DNA from: Actinomyces marmotae
GTDB taxonomy: Bacteria; Actinomycetota; Actinomycetes; Actinomycetales; Actinomycetaceae
Direction of reading: 5' to 3'
NCBI RefSeq assembly: GCF_013177295.1
Contig: NZ_CP053642.1
Location: 496,001-560,000, forward strand
Length of the DNA stretch: 64,000 nucleotides
Shown here: piece by piece, positions 1 to 8,966 of the stretch
How positions within the stretch are numbered: position 1 is the stretch's first letter
Layout of the letters: each line of letters begins with the position of its first letter
Made by a program: the position numbers and the translations under genes
Notes under the pieces: model-generated
What the model was told of the DNA's origin: nothing
Databases searched by the model: none
Seen by the model: the letters and a program-made list of their open reading frames with translations, nothing else

Positions 1-156
1 GTCGACCTGTGCCCCGGATCAGCGCTGGGGCGGGCCCTGGCCGGGCTGGTCGACGCCCTCGACCCATCCGCTGACTGCTCGCGGGCCGCCCGCTCGCGGC
101 GCGGGAACACGCGAGCCGCCGGGGACGGCCGCCACGGCCGCCGACGGGCACACTAG
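1..156 (+). CDS. possible 3' end of an unidentified gene
   Basis: Frame 1 is open from the window edge to a TAG at 154-156, giving 51 residues that begin VDLCPGSALGRALAGL and end in an Arg-rich tail. The first 20 or so residues look like ordinary protein, while the tail is low-complexity and could simply be GC-rich read-through. The stop lies 4 bp before the next start codon, which would fit a same-strand neighbour. I cannot assign a family from this fragment. Confidence 0.3.
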   Translation, partial: VDLCPGSALGRALAGLVDALDPSADCSRAARSRRGNTRAAGDGRHGRRRAH

Positions 157-160
157 GCCC

Positions 161-625
161 ATGCGCATCTACCTGCCCGCCACGGCCGCCGACCTCGCCG
201 CTGATCCCATCACCGCCCGCCGGGCCCATGCCGCGACGGATTCCCTGGCCGCCGCCCTGCCCGATGAGGACGAGGAGGGCCTGGAGGTCTCGGCGAGCCT
301 GTGCGCCGCCGACGCCTCCGTCCTGCTGCTCTCCGAGCCGGGCGCCAGCGGCCTGGCGGACCGCCGCGTGGTCATCGCCGCTGACGTCGATTCGCCGCGC
401 GAGCTGGCGCCCTCCGACGATGTCCTGCCCGGCACCGTGGAGCTGGGTGCGGATGTCCCGTGGGACGACGTCGCGGCGATCCTCATCGACGAGCCGCGCG
501 CCGAGGCCGATGTCCGGGCCGCCCGCACCGGCGACGAGGAGGCCTTCGAGCGCGCCGCCGAGGCGGACCTGCTCTGGTACGACGTCTCCGAGCGCCCCGC
601 GCTCGCCCTGGAGCTGGGGGTCTGA
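161..625 (+). CDS. DUF6912 family protein
   Basis: This is a small acidic protein of 154 residues. It starts MRIYLPATAADLA, which is the typical opening of the actinobacterial DUF6912 family. It has alternating hydrophobic strands (VVIAADVDSP, AAILIDEP) and a C-terminal DLLWYDVSE block, which is the other conserved part. No signal peptide or membrane segment is visible. The function of the family is unknown. The gene stands alone ahead of the sugar ABC operon, from which a promoter region of about 220 bp separates it. The call rests on recognition of the N- and C-terminal motifs and on length; no function is implied. Confidence 0.75.
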   Translation: MRIYLPATAADLAADPITARRAHAATDSLAAALPDEDEEGLEVSASLCAADASVLLLSEPGASGLADRRVVIAADVDSPRELAPSDDVLPGTVELGADVPWDDVAAILIDEPRAEADVRAARTGDEEAFERAAEADLLWYDVSERPALALELGV

Positions 626-686
626 GGCGGCCCGACGACCCGGGCCCGGTGAGGGGCCCCGAGCGCGCACCACGTCATCGACTTAA

Positions 687-696
687 TGTCCGGACA
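687..696. promoter_or_regulatory. perfect palindrome TGTCCGGACA, candidate operator
   Basis: This 10-bp perfect palindrome lies 4 bp upstream of the -35 box of the sugar ABC operon promoter. A symmetric site at that place is a natural binding position for a dimeric sugar-responsive regulator, for instance of the ROK or LacI type. No regulator gene is nearby, so the assignment is inference. Confidence 0.4.
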
Positions 697-700
697 ACCC

Positions 701-729
701 TTGTCAGTTGCTGGTCGCGGCGATATCCT
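701..729 (+). promoter_or_regulatory. sigma70-type promoter of the sugar ABC operon
   Basis: TTGTCA at 701-706 and TATCCT at 724-729 are separated by exactly 17 bp. Both hexamers are close to consensus, which is unusual in such GC-rich DNA. The start codon of the ATPase gene is at 848, so the leader would be about 110 nt. Confidence 0.6.
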
Positions 730-847
730 TCCCGTGAGACCTGGGTCACGGAGTTGAGTGTGGCGCCCCTGAGGGCGCCCACGCCCCGGGGCCCACCGGT
801 CCCGCCGATGGGGGCGGGCCGCGGGGTCGGAGCCCGGAGGTGACGCC

Positions 848-2332
848 ATGACCGACAGCATCCTCGAGATGCGGGGGATATCGAAGTCCTTTCCCGGTGT
901 CACCGTCCTCAAGGACGTCACGCTTACCCTGCGCCCCGGCGAGGTCCACGCCCTCATGGGTGAGAACGGCGCGGGCAAATCCACCCTCATGAAGATCCTC
1001 ATGGGCATTCACGCCCCCGACGCCGGCAGCATCCTCATCGACGGCGCCCAGGAGAGGATCACCGATCCCTCCCGCGCGATCGCCCTGGGCATCGCCATGA
1101 TCCACCAGGAGCTCAACCCGGTCCTCGACATGCCGGTCTACGAGAACATCTTCTTGGGCAGGGAGTTGCGCCGCGGCGGTCTCGCCGACCACTCGGGCAT
1201 GCGACGCCGGGCGGCCGCGCTCCTGGACTCCATGGGGATCGGCATCCGGCCCGACGCGCTCATGCGCTCCCTGTCCGTCGCCCAGTGCCAGCAAGTGGAG
1301 ATCGCCAAGGCCCTGTCCGCCGGCGCCCGGATCATCATCATGGACGAGCCCACCTCCGCCATTACGGACGACGACGTCGAGGCGCTCTTCGCCCAGATCT
1401 CCGCCCTCAAGGGCAAGGGGGTGGGCATCATCTACATCTCGCACAAGATGGACGAGATCTTTCGCATCGCCGACCGCATCACCGTTCTGCGCGACGGCGA
1501 GCTCATCCGCGTCGATGACGCCTCCGAGCTCGACGAGAAGGCGCTCATCACGGCGATGGTGGGCCGGGCCCTTGACGACGCGTTCCCCAAGCGCCGGGTC
1601 CCCATCGGCGCCCCCGTCCTCCAGGTGAGCGACTGGGCCGTCGACGAGCGGATCGCCGGGATCGACCTGGAGGTGCGCGCCGGGGAGATCCTCGGCATCG
1701 GAGGGCTCGTGGGAGCGGGCCGATCGGAGCTTGTGGAGTCCCTGTTCGGGATGCGCGCGCACCGATCGGGGCGGATGGTCAAGGACGGCCAGGAGATCAT
1801 GGTCCGCCGCCCGGCCGACGCGATCCGCCACGGGATCGCCCTGATCACGGAGGACCGCAAGCGCACCGGCCTCAATCTGGAGGGCTCGGTGGCCGAGAAC
1901 ATAGTCCTGCCCTCGTTGGGGCGCCTCTTTGGCAACGGGATGGTGCGCTCCCGCGTGGAGTCGCGCCTCGCCGACGAGCACGCGTCCCGGCTCGGCATCA
2001 GGACGCCGTCGGTCCGGCGGCGCTGCGCCACCCTGTCGGGGGGCAACCAGCAGAAGGTCGTCCTGGCCAAATGGTTGGAGACCGACCCCGACGTCATCAT
2101 CCTCGACGACCCGACCAGGGGGATCGACATCGGGGCGAAGCGCGACATCTACGAACTCATCGGCGACCTCGTCGAGCGGGGCAAGGCGGTCATCCTCATC
2201 TCCTCGGAGATGGGCGAACTGCTGGGCCTCAGCGATCGGGTCATCGTCCTGGCCGAGGGGCGGATGACCGGCGCCCTCGACTCATCCCAGTTCTCCCAGG
2301 AGGCGGTTATGGAACTCGCCTCGCGATTCTAG
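848..2332 (+). CDS. sugar ABC transporter ATP-binding protein (RbsA/MglA type)
   Basis: This 494-residue protein has two ABC domains in tandem, as in ribose/galactose-type CUT2 importers. Domain 1 has Walker A GENGAGKST (38-46), an LSVAQCQQ signature and Walker B IIIMDEPTSA. Domain 2, from about residue 252, has the degenerate P-loop GGLVGAGRSELVE usual for this subfamily, the signature LSGGNQQKVVLAKWL and Walker B VIILDDPTRGID. A strong Shine-Dalgarno, GGAGGTGA, lies 4 nt before the ATG. It is the first gene of a three-gene operon with the permease and the binding lipoprotein and powers uptake of a monosaccharide or related compound. No catabolic gene sits alongside, so the substrate cannot be named. 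Confidence 0.93.
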   Translation: MTDSILEMRGISKSFPGVTVLKDVTLTLRPGEVHALMGENGAGKSTLMKILMGIHAPDAGSILIDGAQERITDPSRAIALGIAMIHQELNPVLDMPVYENIFLGRELRRGGLADHSGMRRRAAALLDSMGIGIRPDALMRSLSVAQCQQVEIAKALSAGARIIIMDEPTSAITDDDVEALFAQISALKGKGVGIIYISHKMDEIFRIADRITVLRDGELIRVDDASELDEKALITAMVGRALDDAFPKRRVPIGAPVLQVSDWAVDERIAGIDLEVRAGEILGIGGLVGAGRSELVESLFGMRAHRSGRMVKDGQEIMVRRPADAIRHGIALITEDRKRTGLNLEGSVAENIVLPSLGRLFGNGMVRSRVESRLADEHASRLGIRTPSVRRRCATLSGGNQQKVVLAKWLETDPDVIILDDPTRGIDIGAKRDIYELIGDLVERGKAVILISSEMGELLGLSDRVIVLAEGRMTGALDSSQFSQEAVMELASRF

Positions 2333-2340
2333 GAGCAGCC

Positions 2341-3309
2341 ATGCCCAGCGCCCCACCCATCCCCCTGCCCCGGAGGCTCAACGCCTCCCTGCGAGATGCC
2401 GGGATCGCCGCCGTGTTCCTCGCGCTCGTCGTCGTCCTGTGGGGCGCCTCGCCGGATCACAGTTTCCTCGGGCTGAACAACATCCTGCTCATCCTCGTGC
2501 AGACCACGATCAACGGGATCCTGGCCATGGGCATGATGTACGTCATCATCTCCGGGGAGATCGACCTCTCCGTGGGCTCCACGATCGCTCTGTCCGGCGT
2601 CGTGGCCGCCATGCTCGCCCACCCCGGCGACTACCCGCTCGTCGTGCCCATCGTGGCGGGCCTCGCCGTGGGGGCCGTCGTCGGCCTGCTCAACGGGATC
2701 GGGGTCGCCTACGGGGCGATCCCCTCCTTCATCGTCACGTTGGGCATGATGACGGCGGTGCGGGGCCTGGCGCTCCTCGTGTCCGGGGGCTCGCCGATCT
2801 ACGGGGTGTCCTCGGGCTTCGAGGCGATCGCCTCGGCGCGCATCGGCAGGTTCCCCATCATGGCCATCTACTTCATCGTCATCGCCGCCCTCGCCGCCTT
2901 CGTCCTCAACCGCACGGTCTTCGGGCGCCGCGTCTACGCCGTTGGCGGCAATCCTGTGGCCGCCGAGGTCTCCGGCGTGAGCGTCAAGCGCTCGAAGATC
3001 TCCGTGTTCGTCATCGCCGGGATCCTGGCCGGCTTCTGCGGCGTCCTGCTCGCCTCGCGCACGATCACCGGCTCGCCCACCGCCGGCGAGTCCTACGAGC
3101 TCGACGCCATCGCCGCCGTCGTCATCGGCGGGGTCTCGATGACAGGCGGGCGCGGCCGCGCCGCAGGGGTCGTGATCGGCGCCCTCATGATCGCCGTCAT
3201 CGCCAACGGCCTGGACATCCTGGGGATCGACTCGAACTTCCAGAAGGTCGTTAAAGGCCTCATCATCGTCTTCGCCGTCCTCCTGGACGTCAAGGCCCGC
3301 CGTGACTGA
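2341..3309 (+). CDS. sugar ABC transporter permease (RbsC type)
   Basis: This is a 322-residue polytopic protein of the CUT2 permease family, with about eight to ten hydrophobic segments. It contains the diagnostic motif EIDLSVGSTIALSGVVAA near residue 75, and near the C-terminus GGVSMTGGRGRAAGVVIGA, both typical of RbsC-like proteins. The frame is open far upstream, but the ATG at 2341 is chosen because it lies 8 bp after the ATPase stop, has an AGGAG at 2331-2335, and gives the usual length. The homodimer would form the channel driven by the upstream ATPase. Confidence 0.92.
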   Translation: MPSAPPIPLPRRLNASLRDAGIAAVFLALVVVLWGASPDHSFLGLNNILLILVQTTINGILAMGMMYVIISGEIDLSVGSTIALSGVVAAMLAHPGDYPLVVPIVAGLAVGAVVGLLNGIGVAYGAIPSFIVTLGMMTAVRGLALLVSGGSPIYGVSSGFEAIASARIGRFPIMAIYFIVIAALAAFVLNRTVFGRRVYAVGGNPVAAEVSGVSVKRSKISVFVIAGILAGFCGVLLASRTITGSPTAGESYELDAIAAVVIGGVSMTGGRGRAAGVVIGALMIAVIANGLDILGIDSNFQKVVKGLIIVFAVLLDVKARRD

Positions 3310-3355
3310 GCGGGTGGTTATGGCAGACGCGCTCGACATAGGGGGGATCACAGGG

Positions 3356-4294
3356 ATGAGCAAGAGACTGGTGGCGCTGCTCAGCAGCGTCCTGCTGGTG
3401 GGGGCCATGCTCACCGGCTGCACGGCCGGCCCCACGACGGGAGGGTCCGGGCCCAAGATCGCGGTGGTCATGAGCCACCTGTCGAACTCCTTCACCACGA
3501 CGGTCGCCGAAGCCGCCAAGAAGAAAGGGGCGGAGCTGGGCCTGCGGGTGACGGTCTTCGACGGGAAGAAGGACGCCGCCACCCAACTGGGCCAGATCGA
3601 GTCCGCCGTCGCGCAGGGCTACGACGGCATCCTCGTTGAGCCGGTCTCGCAGGAGGGGATCGCCCCCGCCCTCAAGGCGGCCGATGATGCTGACATCCCC
3701 ATCGGCACGATCATCCAGCAGGCGCGGCAGCAGGAGAGGGCCGCGTTCTACGTCGGCGGGGATGACGCGGCCGCCGGGAGGTTGGAGATGGAGAAGGCGA
3801 TCGAGGCGATCGGGGGATCCGGAAGGGTCGCCGTGCTGCTCGGCCCGATGGGCTCCGACGGGCAGGTGCAGCGCTCCAACGGCTACGCGCAGGTCCTGGA
3901 TGGGAGCCCCGGGGTGGAGCTGGTCGCGGAGCAGACGGGGAACTGGGACACCGCCGAGGCCCTCAAGGTCACTGAGAACTGGTTGTCCTCGGGGCGGGAC
4001 ATCGACGCGATCGTCGCGCAGAACGACTCCATGGCCATTGGCGCCCTCAAGGCCCTGAGCAATGCCGGCCGCCAGGACATCAAGGTCTTCGGCGTGGACG
4101 CCACGGATGACGGCATCGCCTCGATCAAGTCCGGGGGCATGGTCGGCACCGTCTCCCAGGACACGGCCGGCATGGGGGCGCTGGCCGTTGAGACGCTCGC
4201 CAAGAAGATGAACGGGGAGCGGGTGGAGGCCATCAACTTCACCCGGGCGACCTGGGTGACGAAGGAGAACGCCGGCGCCTTGTCGGGCGCGTGA
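3356..4294 (+). CDS. sugar ABC transporter substrate-binding lipoprotein (RbsB type)
   Basis: This is a 312-residue protein of the periplasmic-binding-protein-like fold (type I). The ATG at 3356 gives a clean lipoprotein signal peptide, MSKRLVALLSSV, ending in the lipobox LTGC. An upstream GTG at 3302 would overlap the permease and add a non-signal extension, so it is less likely. The mature part begins IAVVMSHLSNSFTTTVAEAA, as in ribose/xylose binders, and continues with DGILVEPVSQEG and the hinge region QNDSMAIGALKAL. It should be lipid-anchored on the outer face of the membrane and deliver sugar to the permease. It closes the operon, and the next gene is convergent. Confidence 0.92.
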   Translation: MSKRLVALLSSVLLVGAMLTGCTAGPTTGGSGPKIAVVMSHLSNSFTTTVAEAAKKKGAELGLRVTVFDGKKDAATQLGQIESAVAQGYDGILVEPVSQEGIAPALKAADDADIPIGTIIQQARQQERAAFYVGGDDAAAGRLEMEKAIEAIGGSGRVAVLLGPMGSDGQVQRSNGYAQVLDGSPGVELVAEQTGNWDTAEALKVTENWLSSGRDIDAIVAQNDSMAIGALKALSNAGRQDIKVFGVDATDDGIASIKSGGMVGTVSQDTAGMGALAVETLAKKMNGERVEAINFTRATWVTKENAGALSGA

Positions 4295-4346
4295 CTCCCC
4301 GGGGCGCCGCGATCGCGGGCCGGGTGCGGCGATCCCCGCGGCGGGC

Positions 4347-7300
4347 TCAGGCGCCGGTGACGGCGAGGGATGAGGCCCCGCCGCCCAGGCGGCGCACGGT
4401 GATGCGGTCCGGGATCTGCTCGCGCAGCTCGGCCACATGAGACACGATCCCGACCGTCCTCCCGCCAGCCCGCAGGCGGTCGATCTGCGTCATGACGGCG
4501 GTGAGGGTGGCCGGGTCGAGCGCGCCGAAGCCCTCGTCGATGAACAGCGTGTCCAGGCTGACCCCGCCGGACTCGGCGCTCACCACATCAGCCAGCGCCA
4601 GGGCCAGGGCCAGGGAGACGTAGAAGGTCTCCCCGCCCGATAGCGTCTTGGGATCGCGGGCGCGCCCTCGGCCGTGCTCATCCTGCTCATCCTGCTCGTC
4701 GAGATGATCGACGACGGCGAGCCCCAGGCCCTTGCGGTGCGCGCGGGACCCTGCCTCGTCATCGACCCGGATGAGCTCGTAGCGGCCCGAGGAGATCTCG
4801 GTGAGGCGCTCATTGGCGAAGACCAGGACCTCCTCGAAGCGGCTGAGCAGCACCCAGGAGGACAGGGGCGTGCCCGCCGGGTTGTTCCCGCGCGCGAGGT
4901 CGGCCACGCGCAGGAGGGGCTCGGCGCTCCCGAGCGCGGCCTCGTAGGCGTCCGCCGCTGTGACGACGGCGGCTGCCGCGTCCTTCACCTGGCGGTGGGC
5001 CTCCGCGGCCCGGGAGGCGGCGTCTGCCGCCATCCGGAGGGCCGCGTCGGCGGCGGCGTGGTCCTCCTGAGCGGTGGGAAGGGGATCGATGAGGCCCTCG
5101 GGCAGGGAGGCGATCGCCGGGGCCGCCAGGTCCCTTGCGACTCGCTCGCGCTGCGCCCCGGCCTCCGCGACCGCCGTCCTCAGGCGGGCGAGGTCGTCGG
5201 CGGGCAGCGCGGCGGCGCGGACGCCGTCAGCGCCCGCGAACCCCTCGGCCTCCAGCGCGGCGCGCGCCGCCCAGCGCGCCTCCTCGGCGTCCCTCAGGGC
5301 GCCGTCGGCGCGCAAGACGGCGGTGGCCGCGGCACGGGCGGTGGCCGCGGCGCGGCCCAGGTCCTGGCAGCGGGCGGCGAGGGACTGCCAGGGCCCACGG
5401 GCGGCCTCGCAGTCGGCGAGGTCGTCCGTATGCGCCTGGCGCAGGGAGCGAGCGCGCTCGGCGGCCTCAACCTCGCGGGCCAGCAGCCCCGACTGCTCCT
5501 CGCGCAGCCCCTGCGCTCGCCGCCCGTGCTCCTCCAGCTCCTGGCGCAGGCCGTCCAGGGAAGCGGCGCGCTCGCGCGCCCGGGCCAGCGCCGCCCGCGC
5601 GTCCGCCAGGGCGGTGGAGGCCTCCGCCGGGCCGGCGCCCTCGGCCTCCTTCACGGCCTGGCAATGGGCGGCCTTAGCGGCGTCGTGCTCCCGGCGCGCG
5701 CGGTCCAGGGCGTCCTCGGCCCTGCGCGCGGCGGCCTCGGCGGCCTCGATATCGGCCCGAGTGGTGGGCTCGCCACCGTCGACGACGGCCGGTGAGGGGT
5801 GCTCGGCGGCGCCGCAGACCGGACAGGCCTCGCCGTCGCGGAGCTCGCCCGCCAGGGCGCCCGCGGTCGATGAGATCCAGGAGTCGCGCACCGCCGCCAC
5901 CCGGCGCGCGGCCTCGTCGGCGCGCCCGGCGGCGGCTGACAGCTCCGCCATCACCTCCTCGACCCGCTCGGCGAGGGCTGGGACCGCCTGGGCCGCCCTG
6001 TGGCGGGCGGTGGCCGCCTCCTGCGCGGCGACGAGGCCATCGAGCCGGGCGCCGGCCTCCTGCGCGCTCCCGATCCGCTCGCGCAGGCGCTGCTCCTCCC
6101 GGGGCCAAGTGGTGGTCAGCTCCTCCTCGATCGCCGCGAGGCGCGCGCGGATCGGCCCCATCCCGGCCTCAAGGGCCTCCGCCTCCGCGAGTTTGCCCGC
6201 CAGGCCCTCCTCGATGCTCACCAGGGCCGACAGCGCCCCCGCCTCCTGGGCCAGGTCGGCTGCCAGTCCCTCCAGGGAGGCGGGAGCGCCGATGCCACGC
6301 GCTTCAGCGGCGGCGGCCCGCTCGTCAGCGCCATTCGGGGTCCCCTCACCAAGGCGCCGCCAGGCGGCCTCAGCCCGGGTGAGCAGTGGCGCGGCCGTGG
6401 CAGTGACCCGATCGCGCAACTCCGCCACATGCGCGGGGGCGCTGTCCTCCGCCGGTGCTTCCAGCCGCGCCCGCAGCGCGCTCACCGCATCCCGCGCCGC
6501 TTTGGCGGCGCGCTCCGCGGCGTCGACGGCGGGCAGGGCCCGGGCGGCGCGCTCGGCCGCGGCCAGGCGCTCAGCGCGCGCTGAGTCCTCCTGAGCGCGC
6601 GCCTCCAGGGCGGTCCGCTCGGTGAGGAGCTCGGCGCGCCGCTCAAGAGCGGCGTGGGTGCCGCGGGCGGCCTCCACCGCCTCACTGGCGCGCTGCTCCG
6701 CTCCGGCGGCGGCCGCGCGGCGCCGGCTCGCCTCCTCGGCGAGGGCGGCGGAGGCTTCGCTGATGGCCCGGGCCGCGCCCCGCATGGCGGCCGCATCGGG
6801 CGTGGGGCCGGTGGCGGTGAGGTGGTCGATGACCCCCTCGGGCAGGTCTGCCGCGCCCAGCTGGGGCAGCGCCGCGAGTCCCTTCCCGGTGGAGTCCAGG
6901 GTGGCGCGCGCGGCCTCCACCCTCCTGCGCTCGGCCGCGGAGTCCTCGGCGAGCCTTTCCTCGATGCGCCGGTAGAGGCCCGTGCCGAAGACATCGCGCA
7001 GGAGCTCCTGGCGGTCGGCTGAGGTGGAGCGCAGGAAGCGCGCGAACTTCCCCTGCGGCAGGATCACGGTCTGGGTGAACTGCTCGCGGGTCAGCCCCAC
7101 GGCGCGGGTGATCTCCGCCCCGGCGTCCTCGGCGCGGGTGACGGGCTCATCGAGGGCCTCGCCGCCGACGGCGGATAGTCGCCAGAGCTTGACGGTGGCG
7201 CCCTGGGTGGTGGTTCCCGAGCCCCGCTTCTTGGCCCGCTCATAGGCGGGGGAGCGCCGCACCCGGTAGACGCCGGCGCTCGTGGAGAAGACGAGTTCGA

Positions 7301-7538
7301 TGACGCTCTCCACCCCCGGGCCGGCCAGGGTGGAGCGGATGCGGTCCTTGGAGGAGTCATCGGCATCGGCCACGGAGCCGTACAGGGCGAAGACAATGGC
7401 GTCGATGATGGTGGTCTTGCCCGATCCGGTGGGGCCGGTCAGCAGGAAGCGCCCCGAGTCGCCGAAGGCGTCGAAGTCGATCCTCTCGGTGCCCGGGTAG
7501 GGGCCGATCGCGGTCATGGTGAGGGAGTGGATCCTCAT
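4347..7538 (-). CDS. sbcC: exonuclease subunit SbcC (Rad50-like SMC ATPase)
   Basis: This 1063-residue protein has SMC/Rad50 architecture. It has Walker A GPTGSGKTT (35-43) and long Ala/Arg/Glu-rich coiled-coil arms broken by a zinc hook CPVCG at about 571-575. The C-terminal half-ATPase has signature LSGGETFYVSLALAL (about 963) and Walker B TLFIDEGFGALD (about 994). With SbcD it forms an ATP-dependent nuclease that opens hairpins and processes palindromic or blocked DNA ends. Its ATG overlaps the sbcD stop by 4 nt (ATGA), so the two are translationally coupled. The compound repeat array full of small inverted repeats lies on the far side of uppP. Confidence 0.95.
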   Translation of the reverse strand: MRIHSLTMTAIGPYPGTERIDFDAFGDSGRFLLTGPTGSGKTTIIDAIVFALYGSVADADDSSKDRIRSTLAGPGVESVIELVFSTSAGVYRVRRSPAYERAKKRGSGTTTQGATVKLWRLSAVGGEALDEPVTRAEDAGAEITRAVGLTREQFTQTVILPQGKFARFLRSTSADRQELLRDVFGTGLYRRIEERLAEDSAAERRRVEAARATLDSTGKGLAALPQLGAADLPEGVIDHLTATGPTPDAAAMRGAARAISEASAALAEEASRRRAAAAGAEQRASEAVEAARGTHAALERRAELLTERTALEARAQEDSARAERLAAAERAARALPAVDAAERAAKAARDAVSALRARLEAPAEDSAPAHVAELRDRVTATAAPLLTRAEAAWRRLGEGTPNGADERAAAAEARGIGAPASLEGLAADLAQEAGALSALVSIEEGLAGKLAEAEALEAGMGPIRARLAAIEEELTTTWPREEQRLRERIGSAQEAGARLDGLVAAQEAATARHRAAQAVPALAERVEEVMAELSAAAGRADEAARRVAAVRDSWISSTAGALAGELRDGEACPVCGAAEHPSPAVVDGGEPTTRADIEAAEAAARRAEDALDRARREHDAAKAAHCQAVKEAEGAGPAEASTALADARAALARARERAASLDGLRQELEEHGRRAQGLREEQSGLLAREVEAAERARSLRQAHTDDLADCEAARGPWQSLAARCQDLGRAAATARAAATAVLRADGALRDAEEARWAARAALEAEGFAGADGVRAAALPADDLARLRTAVAEAGAQRERVARDLAAPAIASLPEGLIDPLPTAQEDHAAADAALRMAADAASRAAEAHRQVKDAAAAVVTAADAYEAALGSAEPLLRVADLARGNNPAGTPLSSWVLLSRFEEVLVFANERLTEISSGRYELIRVDDEAGSRAHRKGLGLAVVDHLDEQDEQDEHGRGRARDPKTLSGGETFYVSLALALALADVVSAESGGVSLDTLFIDEGFGALDPATLTAVMTQIDRLRAGGRTVGIVSHVAELREQIPDRITVRRLGGGASSLAVTGA

Positions 7539-8884
7539 CGCGCGCTCCTGCCATCGGCCAGGGCGGCCTCGTAGGCGCCGCGCATGACGTCGAGCTCCGA
7601 CGGAACTGCGGCGCGCCCGGTGACGTCCTGGAGGAAGCCCTCGGCCACGGTCATCGGGTCGATCGCGGAGGTGACGGCGATGCGCTCCCGCTGCGCGCGC
7701 GCGGGCGCCTCATGGCTGAAGGCGAGGAGGTCGGGGAATCGCTCCTTGAGGGTGGCCAGAGCGCCCGGGGGCCGCTCGCCCACGAGGATGGCGCGCACCC
7801 ATGCGCCCACGGCGCCGTCGTGCGCGGGGGAGAGGAGCTCATCCATCGTCCCGCGCACGGTGGCCACGCGGTGGATGGCCGGCGTGTCCACGCGCTCCAG
7901 GGACTCCACGCCCCGTGGTCCCATGCCGACGATGATCGAGGACTTGGCGCCGGTCTCATCGAAGGAGAAGGGCAGCGGCGAGCCCGAGTAGGCCAGGCGT
8001 GGACCCGGCTCGCCGCCGGCGGTGAGCGGGCGGGCGAGCTCTTGGGGCCGGTGGAGGTGGCCGAGCGCCACGTAGTCGAGGCCGCCCGAGGCCCCCGCCG
8101 CCTCCGACCCTCCGAGGCCGGCGAACACTCCGGCGGGGATGGAATCCACCCCGCCCACGCGGATATCCCGCTCGGAATCGCTGGCCCGACCGCCGACGAC
8201 GAAGGCATGGGCCATGAGCAGGCTGGGCAGGCGGGCGCTCCGCCCGCTGCGCAGGCGCGCCAGGTCCGGCGCGACGAGCCGCAGCGCGGCCGCGACGACG
8301 GCCTCGTGGGAGCGGGGCAGGCGCGGGCCGGAGGCGCGGTCGGCCGCGTCGCCCCTGGTGCTCGCGTCGCCCTTGGGGGCGCCGTCGGCCGCCTCCCCAC
8401 CGGGCCGACCGGCCACGTCGCTCCCGATCCGCTCCCCGAGGCGTTCGGCGAGAAGCGGTGGGAGGGACTCTCGGGCGGCGTCGGGGTCGAGGTAGGGAAG
8501 GGCGTGGATGATGAGCGCGTCCCGGCCATCGGCGTCCGGCAGGACGATGCCCCGGTCCAGCCCGCCCACGCGGGCGCGGATGAGGAGGCGCTCGCCCATG
8601 AGGTCCGCGGCGAAGCCGAGGCGCCGCGCCGAGTCGTGGTTCCCAGGGGTCAGGATGACCCGGGCCCGCTCCGTCAGGCGCCGCAGGGTGTCATCGAGGA
8701 GGGCCACCGAGTCATTCGGCGGGATGGCCCGGTCATACACATCCCCGGCCACGACGACGGCGTCGATCCGCTCCTCGGCGACGAGCCCGACGAGATGATC
8801 GGCGAAGGCGGCATGAGCGTCATCGAGGACGCGGCCGTGGAAGGTCCGGCCCAAATGCCAGTCCGAGGTGTGCAGGATCCGCAT
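7535..8884 (-). CDS. sbcD: exonuclease subunit SbcD (Mre11-like nuclease)
   Basis: This is a 449-residue calcineurin-type metallophosphoesterase. Phosphodiesterase motifs run in order: TSDWHLGR (7-14), VVAGDVYDRAIPP, LTPGNHDSARR and ALGHLHRPQ. Together they supply the di-manganese site. The ATG at 8884 gives the canonical opening MRILHTSDWHLG; a GTG two codons upstream (8890) is possible. An Ala/Gly-rich stretch at roughly residues 150-175 is longer than in model SbcD proteins and looks like a linker. It is coupled to sbcC by a 4-nt overlap, and the two together form the hairpin nuclease. Confidence 0.94.
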   Translation of the reverse strand: MRILHTSDWHLGRTFHGRVLDDAHAAFADHLVGLVAEERIDAVVVAGDVYDRAIPPNDSVALLDDTLRRLTERARVILTPGNHDSARRLGFAADLMGERLLIRARVGGLDRGIVLPDADGRDALIIHALPYLDPDAARESLPPLLAERLGERIGSDVAGRPGGEAADGAPKGDASTRGDAADRASGPRLPRSHEAVVAAALRLVAPDLARLRSGRSARLPSLLMAHAFVVGGRASDSERDIRVGGVDSIPAGVFAGLGGSEAAGASGGLDYVALGHLHRPQELARPLTAGGEPGPRLAYSGSPLPFSFDETGAKSSIIVGMGPRGVESLERVDTPAIHRVATVRGTMDELLSPAHDGAVGAWVRAILVGERPPGALATLKERFPDLLAFSHEAPARAQRERIAVTSAIDPMTVAEGFLQDVTGRAAVPSELDVMRGAYEAALADGRSAR

Positions 8885-8966
8885 GGTCACACTGTCTCAT
8901 GGGGGTGCGACACGAATGAGAGGCGCCAAGGGGCCGGGCCATCCCCGGGCGCCGTCGTCGGAGCGA

